Source of the DNA: Theobroma cacao
Taxonomy: Eukaryota; Streptophyta; Magnoliopsida; Malvales; Malvaceae
Direction of reading: 5' to 3'
Length of the DNA: 64,000 nucleotides
Assembly (NCBI RefSeq): GCF_000208745.1
Contig: NC_030855.1
Span: 11,352,561-11,416,560 of the forward strand
Position numbers and translations under genes: made by a program. Below the pieces are notes generated by a model. That model made no database searches, was not told where the DNA came from, and saw only the letters and a list, made by a program, of their open reading frames with translations. Of this stretch, positions 48,914-59,659 are shown piece by piece (within the stretch, counting starts at the first letter, position 1; each line of letters starts with the position of its first letter).

Positions 48914-51578
48914 TGTAGTACCCCGTATTTTAATACAATGGCTAATAGAGTTTACGGATGCCAATTGAGGCTGATTATTAAGTTAAAAGGGTAATTCAGA
49001 AGTAAACTTGTGAAATCTCAGTCTCCATAGGCACATAACTAGAAGTAGACGTGATAATGCGACCAGGGGTAATTTCATAATTTCTCTTAGTAGGCTCCTA
49101 CGAGTGGGTTTTTTTTTTTTATGCGATTAAGGTCTAAATAGGCCTAAGGAATGAATAAATGATGTTTATGATGGTAAATAAATGAGAAAAATAAAAATAA
49201 TGATAATTTCAACTATAGGGGCAAAATGGTCATTTTGCCTCTCGGATCTAAAATTTTTTGTTTCGTGAACTCGAGTACTTTTAGACTATTAAGGACTTTG
49301 TTTCAGTGTCAAAAGAGCAAAAAGGTTGCACAAAGGATGGGAGGAAGACAAAGCCACCATGTTAATGGCATTTTGGTAATTTTGGTGGAAATTTGGATTA
49401 ACTTAAAGCATAAATATCTAAGCTTCAGCAGCTTTCCCTTCTTCTTCTTCCTCCCCTTTCACGTTCCTTTTATCCTCCATGGAAGCTTGCTTTGCAACTT
49501 CCATAATTTTCTCTCTCTAGCTCCACATTTCATGCTTTTGCCCACTCTTTCATACGATTTTTCATGCTCTTCCACTTTTACACCTTAAAACCTTCTAAAA
49601 GTCTTTGTTTAGCACTTTCTCTCACTAGTTGAAAGTTTTAGAGAGAGAAAGAGAGACTTGCCATAGTAGCTTGGAAGCTTTTGAAAAGGAATTCAACTAC
49701 AAAAAAAAAAAACCACCAAGGTGAGAAATGAGTAAGAATTTGATTTTAAGGTGTTAGAGATGGCTAGAAATTTGATTTATGAGCTGTTATATTTTTTATA
49801 GTTATATTGTGGGTGATAGGTTCCAACAAGGCCTCACATGTCCGTTTGAAGTAATAATTGAAGTTAGAGTCTATTAGAGGTTCAACAATCCCGATGAGTG
49901 AACTTGCATTTCAAAATTATTTGGGAATGTGAATGTATTTGCACAAAACCTTTAAATGATTTTATCCCATTTTTCTTAAAAATGGTACCTTGGGAACAAA
50001 TCCTTGATAAATTGTCTCTATGTGTGACATGTGGCTGTTATGGATTCTTGTACTACATTATGTTAATATATATATATATATGTTGTGCATTGATGGTTGA
50101 TATTGTGTGATAATGATAACCGTGTGTGTGCACGATGTGGGGGGATGAACATGCCAATGATGACGGTGGTGAGGGAGATAGATGATGATAATGCCCGTGT
50201 GCACAATGTGGGGGGATGTACACAATGGCATTGATTGTGCACGATGTGGGGGGATGCACACGATGACTCCAGCTATGTGCACGATGTGGGGGGATGCACA
50301 TGAATTGGGTGAGATGATGGTGGTATTGGTGTTTAATTATGTATATATGTATATATATATATGTTTGTGAAATAAAAGTTCATGAATATAGTATATGGTT
50401 GTAATGCATGTGAAAATTTGGCATGTTGAACTTTGGAAATTTTTGAGTATTTCATGTTGAAATTGGCATGATGAATCTTGAGAATGTCACATTTTCTTGC
50501 AAATTAAGTTTATTGCAGTACCGAGTGGATTTTTAGTGCAAAGGAGGTTTTTTTTACATTTAGGTGCCCTGCTTATCGCTGCAGCGAGAAACATTCTGTT
50601 TTGTCAACCAGAAACTCGCTGCAGCGAGAAACTCTCAAGTTCTGATGCAGTACCTTCACTTTGATGAAGATTTTGACTACTTTCTCGTCCGAAATGGGAA
50701 AAGTGGTAAACATAAAAGTTGTAGCCCTGCCTCTTATTTTTCTAATGGTTTAAAAATCAGGTCAATTGGACTTCGGTAGATGGAGATATGCTATAACACT
50801 GAAACACATGCAAACTGACACTGTTTCTCACTGCAGCGAGAAACTTTCTGTTTTGGCCATTTGAATCTCGCTGCAGCGAGAATGAATTTTGTTGCAGCGA
50901 GAAACTTGCTGACATGCTTGCTACCTTGCTTGATTTTGACCTACTTTTAACCCATTTAACTTCATGGATTGATCATGGGTTTGTGAAACACTATGAGGGT
51001 ATTAATCAAGGTTTGAAATGAGGGGTTTTTAGTAAGAAATTCAATCAAGTGCATTGTTTTTGAAACAAGTGCATCATGATTTCCAAATTCTTCTTATCGA
51101 TTGCTTGTTCCCTTCTTATGTTCACTCACTGAGTTTCGTACTCACTTTTTTAAAATTCATGTTTTCATATTTGGAGGCAGTTGGGACCTAGATTGAGTCG
51201 CACACATATGCTTGTCTTCTTTGTAGGTACTATGGCATCCCAGTAGCTGTATCTTCACCCAGAGTCACTCCACTGACGGTCTCGAGTCTATTACTTGTGA
51301 ACATGTATATGTAATGTAAACTACTAAGAGTCATGTTATAAATGAAATATGTATATGTTGGATTGATGATGACAGTACTTTGTTATAATATAAATATGAA
51401 TATTTAGTTGTTATAAAGTATTATTGGAACATTTACTTTTGAGAGTTACAGCACTTCATTTTAAAGATGATGGATGGGAATGATAATCGAAATTGCATAA
51501 AGAGGCTTGCTTGGGCTTAGTGGGCTATGCCCATTGGGCCTATGAGCCAGTCATGGCCCGAGAATTTGGGCTGTGACA
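48914..51578 (+). mobile_element. Family B solo LTR copy 5 (variant 5' end)
   Basis: TGTAGTACCCC...GGCTGTGACA, 2665 bp. Flanks ataaa and ataag, a 5-bp duplication with one mismatch; the uninterrupted sister sequence at about 22995 reads gatgataagagc, confirming the edges. Relative to other copies it has about 95 extra bases at its start (they begin at the equivalent of tgtgaaatctc, about 49009); its beginning TGTAGTACCCCG resembles family C's TGTAATACCCCG. It contains a shortened intron-like segment, a minisatellite (50120-50310), and palindromes at 50575-50905 (perfect at 50866-50881). Confidence 0.9.
50575..50905. repeat. Palindrome cluster in family B copy 5
   Basis: Six copies of CTCGCTGCAGCGAG or one-step variants (50577, 50611, 50828, 50866-50881 perfect, 50890), interleaved with unrelated sequence and partly with the phrase aaactttctgtttt that recurs also in copy 4. 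Confidence 0.85.
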
Positions 51579-52089
51579 ATAAGAGCTTGGTGCAGTGCCT
51601 ACTCTTATTGATCTCCATATTTGTTCTTGTAGTTAGATCATTAGCTTTATGGAGACTTATGAAACTCATTTCATAATCTCCTAATCACTTTGACCAAGGA
51701 TTTGATTAAGCTAATGTCAACCAAGAATTAATGAAATATTTCCCCTTGAATCACTTGGGGTGGTGATTCCTATCTTGACCACTCATTTGCCTTCATATGC
51801 TTCATACTATACTAAAAAACATCCTGTTTTGGCACCCTTGATTAGGCACCCTTGATTAGGCACCCATAAGGATGAAATCAAAGTACAGTATTCCACATAC
51901 AAAACAACCTGGTGTCTTAAGTCTAGGAAGTAGTTACACAATTGACACATGAGAAGTATTGCATAGACATTTGAGTGAGGTACCAAATGCACTTCTCATG
52001 GCGGGTCATGTTTAGTGAACTCGTTCTCCCATGGCAAACACCCACATGCTAGTTCTAAGTATCTCTATACTTCAACCTATGAGAACAAT

Positions 52090-55051
52090 TGTCACGACCC
52101 GGAACTATCCTTGAGTTCGTGACAACCGTTGCGATGTCCCAATAGGCACTCATCCCCCGAATACCATATCGAGACCTCGCAAGTCTTTCGTATCAGTTTC
52201 TTATCTCTCATGTGGTTAATCGTTGCCAAATGTCGTATTTTGCAGGCTTTTAAGCCTTTTTTCGATTTAAAATAGTGGAAAAATAAATTTCACTTCATAG
52301 GGGCATTTTGGTCATTTTTCGTAAAAAAATTCAAATTCGACCAAAATGTAGTACTTAAGCGAGAAATGCATATTTCGAAATCGAAATTAAATTTGAATGT
52401 CTAAAACGTGATTTAAAATGGAATTATAACCATTTAAATAAAATAAAAATATTCGACAAAATATTATATTTTCTTACAAATTAATATTTATAGAGTATTC
52501 TGAAAATGATTTTTAGTAGCGTAAAAGTTAAATATATTTATACAAACTATAATACGAAAAACCAAAGTATGAAATTTAATTTACAGTGCTACGTGAGCCC
52601 ACAAATGAACAAAAGTAGTAAAGATAGTAAACCTACAGTTTTTGAAGTAGTATGGCCAACTATAGTTCTCGACGATGTCTGCTATCTACAGGCTAACCCA
52701 ACCTGAAATGATGGGATAAAAAAAAGGGTGAGATTATAAACTCTCAGTGAGTAAACAAACACCATCTAAATAATCTAAAGGCAAGTAAAGGTAGACAATT
52801 AAAAATAATTCATTTCAGCAAATTTTTCACAACACGAATATTCATTTCAACCAAATAATCAATATGGCTCGTGAATTTCTCAAAACTTGACTCATGCCAA
52901 ATCCTGTACTCGGGGACACCTGGACCAGGGGTATCCAACTGAGTCCATCAAGGCTGTGAAAATTTTTATATAATCATAAAATTTATTTTTATTTTGAAAA
53001 AAAACAGTCGTTCCTTGGCATTGACTGAGTCTCACTTCACGTGGTGGTTAACGTGAAGTGCACTCAAAAAGCCCACCTCAGGAGATACCCTACGCGCCTC
53101 TATGATCGAGGTGAGAATATAAAGGAGTTTACCATGCCCCTCTAATAGGTTGGTCCATGGAACCCCGCCACTGCAGTAGCTAATCTTTAATCCACCAATT
53201 GATCAAATCTCAATGGCATAGCATGGTAATTACATTACTAACCAATTTATCAAGGCAAAACAGACAGTTCATATTTTTCAACACAAGTATAAATTCAGCC
53301 AATCATGCCAATTTATCACAAGCCATTTAATTCAATTCATAATTTACAATAAATCACATGGTTTCCAATTACTCAAATTTTCAAATCCAACATTCTATTT
53401 TCAAATCAATTTATAAAAAATTCAATTTATTTTATAATTCCATTTATTTTATAAATTCATATTTTTCTCATAAAACAAGAAATTCATCATTTAAAATAAT
53501 TTTCACAAATCACAAAATTGAATAAAAACTACTCTAGATAATTCAGACGATAATAGGTTTACTCACAGGTTTCAAAAGTTCAGATTTCGGGTGTACTCAG
53601 CTTAGTGATCCCCAGGCGTAATTTCCTTGCCTTTGTCGNNNNNNNNNNNNNNNNNNNNNNNNNNNNNNNNNNNNNNNNNNNNNNNNNNNNNNNNNNNNNN
53701 NNNNNNNNNNNNNNNNNNNNNNNNNNNNNNNNNNNNNNNNNNNNNNNNNNNNNNNNNNNNNNNNNNNNNNNNNNNNNNNNNNNNNNNNNNNNNNNNNNNN
53801 NNNNNNNNNNNNNNNNNNNNNNNNNNNNNNNNNNNNNNNNNNNNNNNNNNNNNNNNNNNNNNNNNNNNNNNNNNNNNNNNNNNNNNNNNNNNNNNNNNNN
53901 NNNNNNNNNNNNNNNNNNNNNNNNNNNNNNNNNNNNNNNNNNNNNNNNNNNNNNNNNNNNNNNNNNNNNNNNNCATATCAAAAACCATGATTTCATAATC
54001 AAATAACCTAAAATAACATCACATTCTTCCTCACCATTGACTTGAAAATTCAGCTAAGGCTAGGTAATGGGAAAAATGAATGTTTTTCTACATATTTTGT
54101 TTACTAACATGCTAAACTAACACTAAACACTAACATATATCAAAATCAAATCAATCCAACAATTTTCTCTCTCTAGACCCATATGACTAGCCATGAAATC
54201 ACCATGAAAACATGCAATTTAATCATGGAAAATAATGAGAAATGCTTGGGAATAAGAAAACTCAAGCTTAATAGAAAAAATCTTACCTTTTTCACTTAAT
54301 TTCCTTAAAAATTCACACTTTTTCTTTGATTTTCTCTCTCTAGGGTTTGGTTTTTATTTTCTCTCTCTTCTTGCTGGTTTGGCCGACCATGGGGTGGAAG
54401 ATGGGCTGGTTTTTGTGCCTTTTAAAAAGGAAAAAAAATAAATTAATAAAGGCATGACAGGTTGCATCATGTCATTGGCCTGTTTTTTTAAAATTTTGAC
54501 TTTTCATTTTAATTTTCCACCACACCTTTATTCCATCTTTATCCATTCCCACCATAATAATTAAATTCCACAAATTTGACAAGTGGTGGTGGTGCAAAAT
54601 TACCATTTTGCCCCCGGTATAGCAAAATTACCGTTTTGCCCTTATATTCCAAAAATACCGAGAATTGAAAATTTCTCACTCCTCAAACTCCAATCATGTT
54701 CTAAATAATCTAAATAATTAATCTTGATCAATTGTTACCAATTTTTTTTTTAAAATTCCCGTTTTGTCCTTAAATGACAAAATGACCGTTTTGTCCTTAA
54801 TTGGTCAATTATCCCAATGACTCCAAACTGGACCTCGAACTCCGAATCACTGTTTTGAGAAATCCTTGGACTGTGAAATTTGAAATTTCATCTTAAAATT
54901 CCTATTTTAATTAGTTCGAGGTATAAATCAACTTAGTTGTACTTTTAAGTAGAATACCGACTTTTACCTATTTTACCGAGATATTCTAGTACACAGGCAT
55001 GATGTGAACTATATGTATGACCTGACAGATAATTTAGGGCTGGGCTTGACA
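52090..55051 (-). mobile_element. Family A solo LTR copy 2
   Basis: On the plus strand tgtcacgaccc...gggcttgaca; on the minus strand TGTCAAGCCC...GGGTCGTGACA, 2962 bp including a 335-bp N gap. Flanks acaat and acgat (one mismatch); the empty site in the sister LTR (about 23490) reads gagaatgattgct. Sequence blocks align with copy 1 throughout. No protein. Confidence 0.9.
53639..53973. other. Assembly gap (335 N)
   Basis: Unknown bases inside family-A copy 2; apparent reading frames across it are artefacts. Confidence 0.99.
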
Positions 55052-55387
55052 ACGATTGCTTAATTCACAAGTAAAGAACATAACATGTGCCAATCTTTGA
55101 GCATTATTGATGCCCTGTCTCAATAATACAATGATCAGGAACTTTTAGGAATAATGCTTTAATGCATAATGACCTCATAATTGTATCCTAATACAATTCT
55201 TTTGCAAGTCATATATAATTCCATGGGCTTTATCTACATAAATACAAAAAGTAATTAAATTACAAACTTATGGATAAAGAACTACCTCAATGTTATTATG
55301 AATAACAAAATGTCATACATGAATATCTCAAAATTGCAATTCTCGTACAACCACAGATTGGCTTGTATGGCTTATACTAACACTATC

Positions 55388-56273
55388 CATCTTTCTAATC
55401 CCAAATGAGCTTACAAGAGAGTTCAATTAATCACTATAAAAGAACGCTTCTTGGGAGGCAACCCAATTTTTCCAAACTTGTTTCTTTTATTTTAATTTTA
55501 ATTAAAGTATTTGAAATTTTTTTTTTACTATCAATTGTTTTCCATTTTATGTTTTATTTCATGAGTCTAATTGTATTTCTATTTTGTTTTTACAAGCTTT
55601 AATATAATAAAATAAAATAATAATAATATTGAAATGACGTCGTAATGCTAAGAAGGTTAGTGCCATGTCACCACATGATGCCTTGTCCCATACAAAGACT
55701 CGGGGCTAGAGCGTCATGGTGCTCCTTCAAGCGTCTCTACTTTAAAAAGCCGCCGTTTTCATATTTTTCCATCCTTCCTCAACTTCTAGGTTTGCTTTCT
55801 CTTTCTACCTCCATATTTTACCCCTCTAGCTTCCACCCACTTAAAATCACACCCAAAACTCATAACTTTGACACTAAATTACTCCTTTGAAGTAAGCAAA
55901 TCTTCTACTACACATCAATATACCAATTGTTTATAGAAGATTCAAGTAAATAGATTGATTTTTGAATATTTTTCAAATTTGATAGATTTGGCTTTTGGAG
56001 AAGCACTTGCGATTTTTGATTAATGGGTTGGTGATTAACTAGAGACTGTAGTATTTGTGCTTGATTTTAATTGTTGCTACATTGAATATTTGAGAGATTG
56101 GTTACTAGATAGTGTGAATCGTGAAAAAAATTTTTGCACTTGAATAGTAATTGTGGGAGTGGAATTATTTATGCATTAGTGATTTTGGTGGCATTGTGGG
56201 TATTATTTTGAGAAGTTGCTGCATGTTTTGTTGCCATTTGAGTATAAATTGCAACACCTTTGTTGAGTGTTTA
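55388..56273 (+). other. Athila region between pol and post-pol ORF
   Basis: Resumes the Athila after the copia nest. It contains CTTGGGAGGCAACCCAA at 55450-55466, a segment I know from many Athila elements at this place, with arms TTGGG/CCCAA able to pair. The rest is non-coding, with poor short frames. Confidence 0.65.
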
Positions 56274-57325
56274 ATGACACCCAAGAAGCGAGCTCGAGGC
56301 AATGGCAGTGCCTCTCGTTTGATTGAAGTAAATTTGTTTCTACCAAGGTGGCCATAAGGCATATTTAATCCCTTGTGCATAAAGTCCCTATTCCAGAGCG
56401 AGGCATTGATCTTTATCACGCCCATTATGGTTCTGTTCATAGGCTTATTATTGAGTGGCAATGGGAGAAATTTTGTGAGCAACTTGAGGTAGTTGTGTTA
56501 CCTATTGTTTGAGAATTTTATGCCAAAGCTACTGAACATGAGAATGGGCAAGTTTTTGTTTGAGGATGTCAGGTACGCTTTGACAATCAGACAATTAATC
56601 AATTCTACAACTTACCAGATATTGAAAGTGATGAATATGGACAATTTTTGGCTAGCAATATTGTTTTGGATGGAGTTATTAGAGTGCTTTGTAATAAGGG
56701 TGTAGAGTGGAAAAGGAATAAAGGCGTACCAATGTCTTTTAAAGCCAATGACATGAAGAATGATCACAAGTTATGGTATCATTTTTTAGCGGTGTAATTA
56801 CTTCTTGTGAACCATGTGATGATGTGACAAGGGATAGAGTCATTTTATTGTATGCAATTGTTTTCTAAATGTTAATCAACATGGGTCAACATGTGTTCAA
56901 TAGCATTGCTTAAGTTGCTCGCTTGCCACGTTTTATCCTTTGGTATCCCTCATTGATTATGGCATTGTGCAAGAAAGTATGGGTGAGTTGGGATGAAAAT
57001 GAAGAAATATTGCATTTTAAAGTTCTTGTGGATGTAGACATTATGAACTAGTTTTATGCTTGGGAGTATTTGGCTATTGAAGGAAGTTCTTCATCAGCTC
57101 CACGCCATCCACAACTACAGAGGTACGCTTAGCATTTTTCCATGTCTTAGAGGATTGAAAGGCTTGAAATTCAAATGGATCATCATGCCACATATATGCA
57201 ATCCATTGAGCAAATGATATGAGCATATGCTAAATATGTTGGAATGGACATGATAGTTTTTCCTACTCTGCCAGATGATCCCATAGTGGACAGCTTGAAT
57301 GAAAATGATGAGGAGGATGATTAGT
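56274..57325 (+). pseudogene. Athila post-pol (env-position) ORF
   Basis: ATG at 56274 starts MTPKKRARGNGSAS. Later in a broken frame come LPIV, a stop, EFYAKATEHENGQVFV (about 56500), a stop, and then the well-preserved stretch QVRFDNQTINQFYNLP (about 56570-56620), SDEYGQFLASNIVLDG, GVEWKRNKGVPMSFKAND. Near 57150 a helical segment ERLEIQMDHHATYMQSIEQM precedes a short acidic tail (ENDEEDD). The two early stops are TGA at places where Arg (CGA) would fit, consistent with CpG decay. The architecture is that of the Athila 'putative plant transposon protein' ORF; its role is unknown. Confidence 0.75.
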
Positions 57326-57915
57326 AGAGACAGACTACAAGTCAGGGGATTATGCTTTTTCCTTACATTTCATAACATTGGGCACAAAATTTTATTTTCA
57401 GGTTTGGTGAGGGGGGGGGGGGGGAGGAATTTTCAATGTTTAAGCTTAGTTTTCTTTATGGTTTTAGTTCTTGAGTTAGTTAAGTTATTTATCATTTAAT
57501 TTTATGCATGTTTTAAGAACTTGAGCTAAATTTAATTGTGCTAATTTCTTTTAATTTACCTATCTAGTGACGAGAACCTAGTTATATTCTTATCTTGATT
57601 CTTTGAAACATGTGAATATTGTTTGATTATTACGTAAACTCTTATGCTAAGCTTCATTGTTTGGTTTAGATTTCTACAATAGGAGTAGCATGTCTTTTGC
57701 TTACATTTATTGTATATATTTAGAGAAGGTTTATGTGAATGTAAATTTTTGAATTAAGTATTGATTTCTAGAATTTGTTTGATTCTCTCTTTAAGCGAAA
57801 TCCTAGGCTATTCTTAGATAAGGAGATGATTTAAGCCATCTTTGGACTGATTGAGCCTTTTTAGCTAGCCTTTACATATTTTATCCTTAGTTTACCCCTT
57901 TGAACCTAATGCAAC
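57326..57915 (+). other. Athila 3' non-coding region with purine tract
   Basis: Contains ggtga, 14 G in a row (57411-57424) and aggaa, a possible PPT but about 490 bp before the LTR. The bases immediately before the LTR start (cctaatgcaac) are not purine-rich. No gene. Confidence 0.55.
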
Positions 57916-59549
57916 TGATAAGTCTATTATATAAAGTTATTTAGCTACATTACATTTTGGGATGTTAATGTAGCTAAGTCCTTATGTTTTGAGTGTATTT
58001 TAGTTGATTAGTTTAAAGCACATTAACTTAGTTCAATTCAAGTAATTCTAGTTCATTTTCATGTTGTAAGTCATATTTTAAGCCAACACTGATTTAGTTC
58101 TTGTGTTTGTAGGTTTTCAAATGCATAAATTTAAATGATGATGAACTATGTAATGGAGACTAAGTGCATATTTTCACTAAACCTATTGTGGTAATTCAGA
58201 CATAACTTGAGTTACAAAGATTCAATAAACGTGATTCTTAGACCATTTAAAAGGTGAGAAGTAGACCTACAACATTCATGCTTACCATTTTGCCCAAATC
58301 AGCCTTAAGGTAGGAGAAAATCATGTTGCAAGATGAGGCACTACAATAATTCTGCATCAAGGCAGCACAAAGAGCAACACCATGGCCTTGGCAGCGCCTA
58401 AGGGAGTAGCAATGCTCCCATACAAACTCTCAAGAGGCCAGTGCCACAACACCCAAGGAGGGTGATGCTGATTGAAAAGCCATGAAAAAAAATATGCAAG
58501 GTTGGAGCGCCGTGGTGCCCATGTAGCATGGCCGCAGCACTCTAACATGGATTAAGTGACTTCAACCAATTGGGAATTGAATTTTTAGGGCTTTTTGGAG
58601 GCTATAAATATGTAGTTTTTTGTAGTTGAAAGAAAGGATAGAGAGAGTGAATGAACGATAGCTTTTTAGAGAAAAGAAAAAGGCTTTCCAATAAAAGGAA
58701 TAAGAAGAAATTGAAGGCAACCGAAGATCGAGAATCAAAAGAGGCTATGTTATTCTTTTTAGTTTTCATTTCTTTCTTGTTATTTTCTGTAGAAATGATA
58801 TTTTCTTTTGAAATAATTATGTCTATTGTAGAAATGATGAGGAATTAAATTTGTTTTCTAGAATTATGGGTTATTTCATTATACAGTTTGAACATATGAT
58901 TTCTTTTTGCTTAGTGCTAATGGATAATGCATGGTTTATTCAGTTATGCACTTAATGCTTTTCATTGCTTGATTACCAGTTGAAATGTATTGGGTTTATA
59001 AATGGAACTCAACAGAGAGACTTTAGAATATACCATTGTTTAGAATAGCCTTGGTTCAATTCACTTCAAAGTTAAGTGATAGTTTCACCTTTAGCATAGA
59101 CATATACCTAAATACCATAGAAAGGTAAATTAGAACATAAATGTAATGAAATTTTTCTAATTAATTTTGCATAGACATGTGGAATTAGTTTGGATAGCTA
59201 TGTGTGCATGATCTCGACAAAGGCTTGTACATAATATGAATTCTAAGTGAGCCATGTATCCCATTGATCTAAGTTAAGGAGAATGACTAAATTCAAATGA
59301 AATATTGAGACATACCATAATCCTAGGTTTTGAATTACTATTTCTCTTAGTGAAATCCTATTTACTTTGTTTTAATAATCACTTTTATCTTAATTAATCA
59401 TTCAAATTAAAGTGCTTGGATAAGATAGATTTTGTTATAAATTTAGTACTTAGTAAGAATAGGTACAAATCTCTGAGAGAAACAATACTCGACTTACCTT
59501 TATATTACTTGTACGGTCATGTGCACATGTGTGTTTTAGACCGACAACA
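57916..59549 (+). mobile_element. Athila 3' LTR
   Basis: 1634 bp, TGATAAGTCT...CGACAACA, homologous to the 5' LTR. TATAAATA at 58603-58610. Unexpectedly it is followed at once by spacer agttttt and a PBS, so it also serves as a 5' LTR for the fragment to the right. Confidence 0.85.
58603..58610 (+). promoter_or_regulatory. TATA box of Athila LTR
   Basis: tataaata in the context ggaggcTATAAATATG. The 5' LTR has the decayed equivalent ggctatttaagg near 13225. Confidence 0.6.
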
Positions 59550-59555
59550 AGTTTT

Positions 59556-59573
59556 TGGTGCCATTGCTAGGGA
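59556..59573 (+). other. Second Athila primer-binding site, mutated
   Basis: tggtgccattgctaggga; four transitions from tggcgccgttgccgggga, different ones from those at 16762. Confidence 0.8.
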
Positions 59574-59659
59574 TTTGCCTTTCCTATTTATTTTGCTGAT
59601 ATTAAATTAAACAAAATTCTCTTAGTTCAAGTTTTTGTTTTTCTTTATTTTTTTAGATA

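Larger units (their letters stand above)
22095..55382 (-). mobile_element. Old Ty1/copia element carrying five nested insertions
   Basis: Outer bounds of a minus-strand copia inserted in the Athila with duplication ctatc on both sides. Order on the minus strand: 5' LTR (55382-48006), PBS (48004-47993), leader/gag region, protease (about 39600), integrase, RT, RNase H (23965), 3' LTR. Nested inside are the Sirevirus, family-A copies 1 and 2, and family-B copies 4 and 5 (with copy 3 inside the Sirevirus). Subtracting insertions and duplications leaves about 9.2 kb. Confidence 0.88.
48006..55382 (-). mobile_element. Old copia 5' LTR, interrupted by two solo LTRs
   Basis: Pieces 48006-48913, 51579-52089 and 55052-55382 align in order with the 3' LTR at 22095-23821. 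Removing family-B copy 5, family-A copy 2 and their 5-bp duplications gives about 1740 bp. Ends tgctagg and ctaaca on the plus strand; right flank ctatc matches the left flank of the 3' LTR. Confidence 0.9.

Noticed and set aside
48914..51578. Considered as a non-LTR element or DNA transposon
   Set aside because: TG...CA ends, 5-bp duplication, lack of long terminal inverted repeats and about 2.6 kb length fit a solo LTR best.
53580..54006. Open frames of 120-140 codons, mostly X
   Set aside because: They span the 335-N assembly gap; likewise the 340-369 codon frames at 62426-63553.
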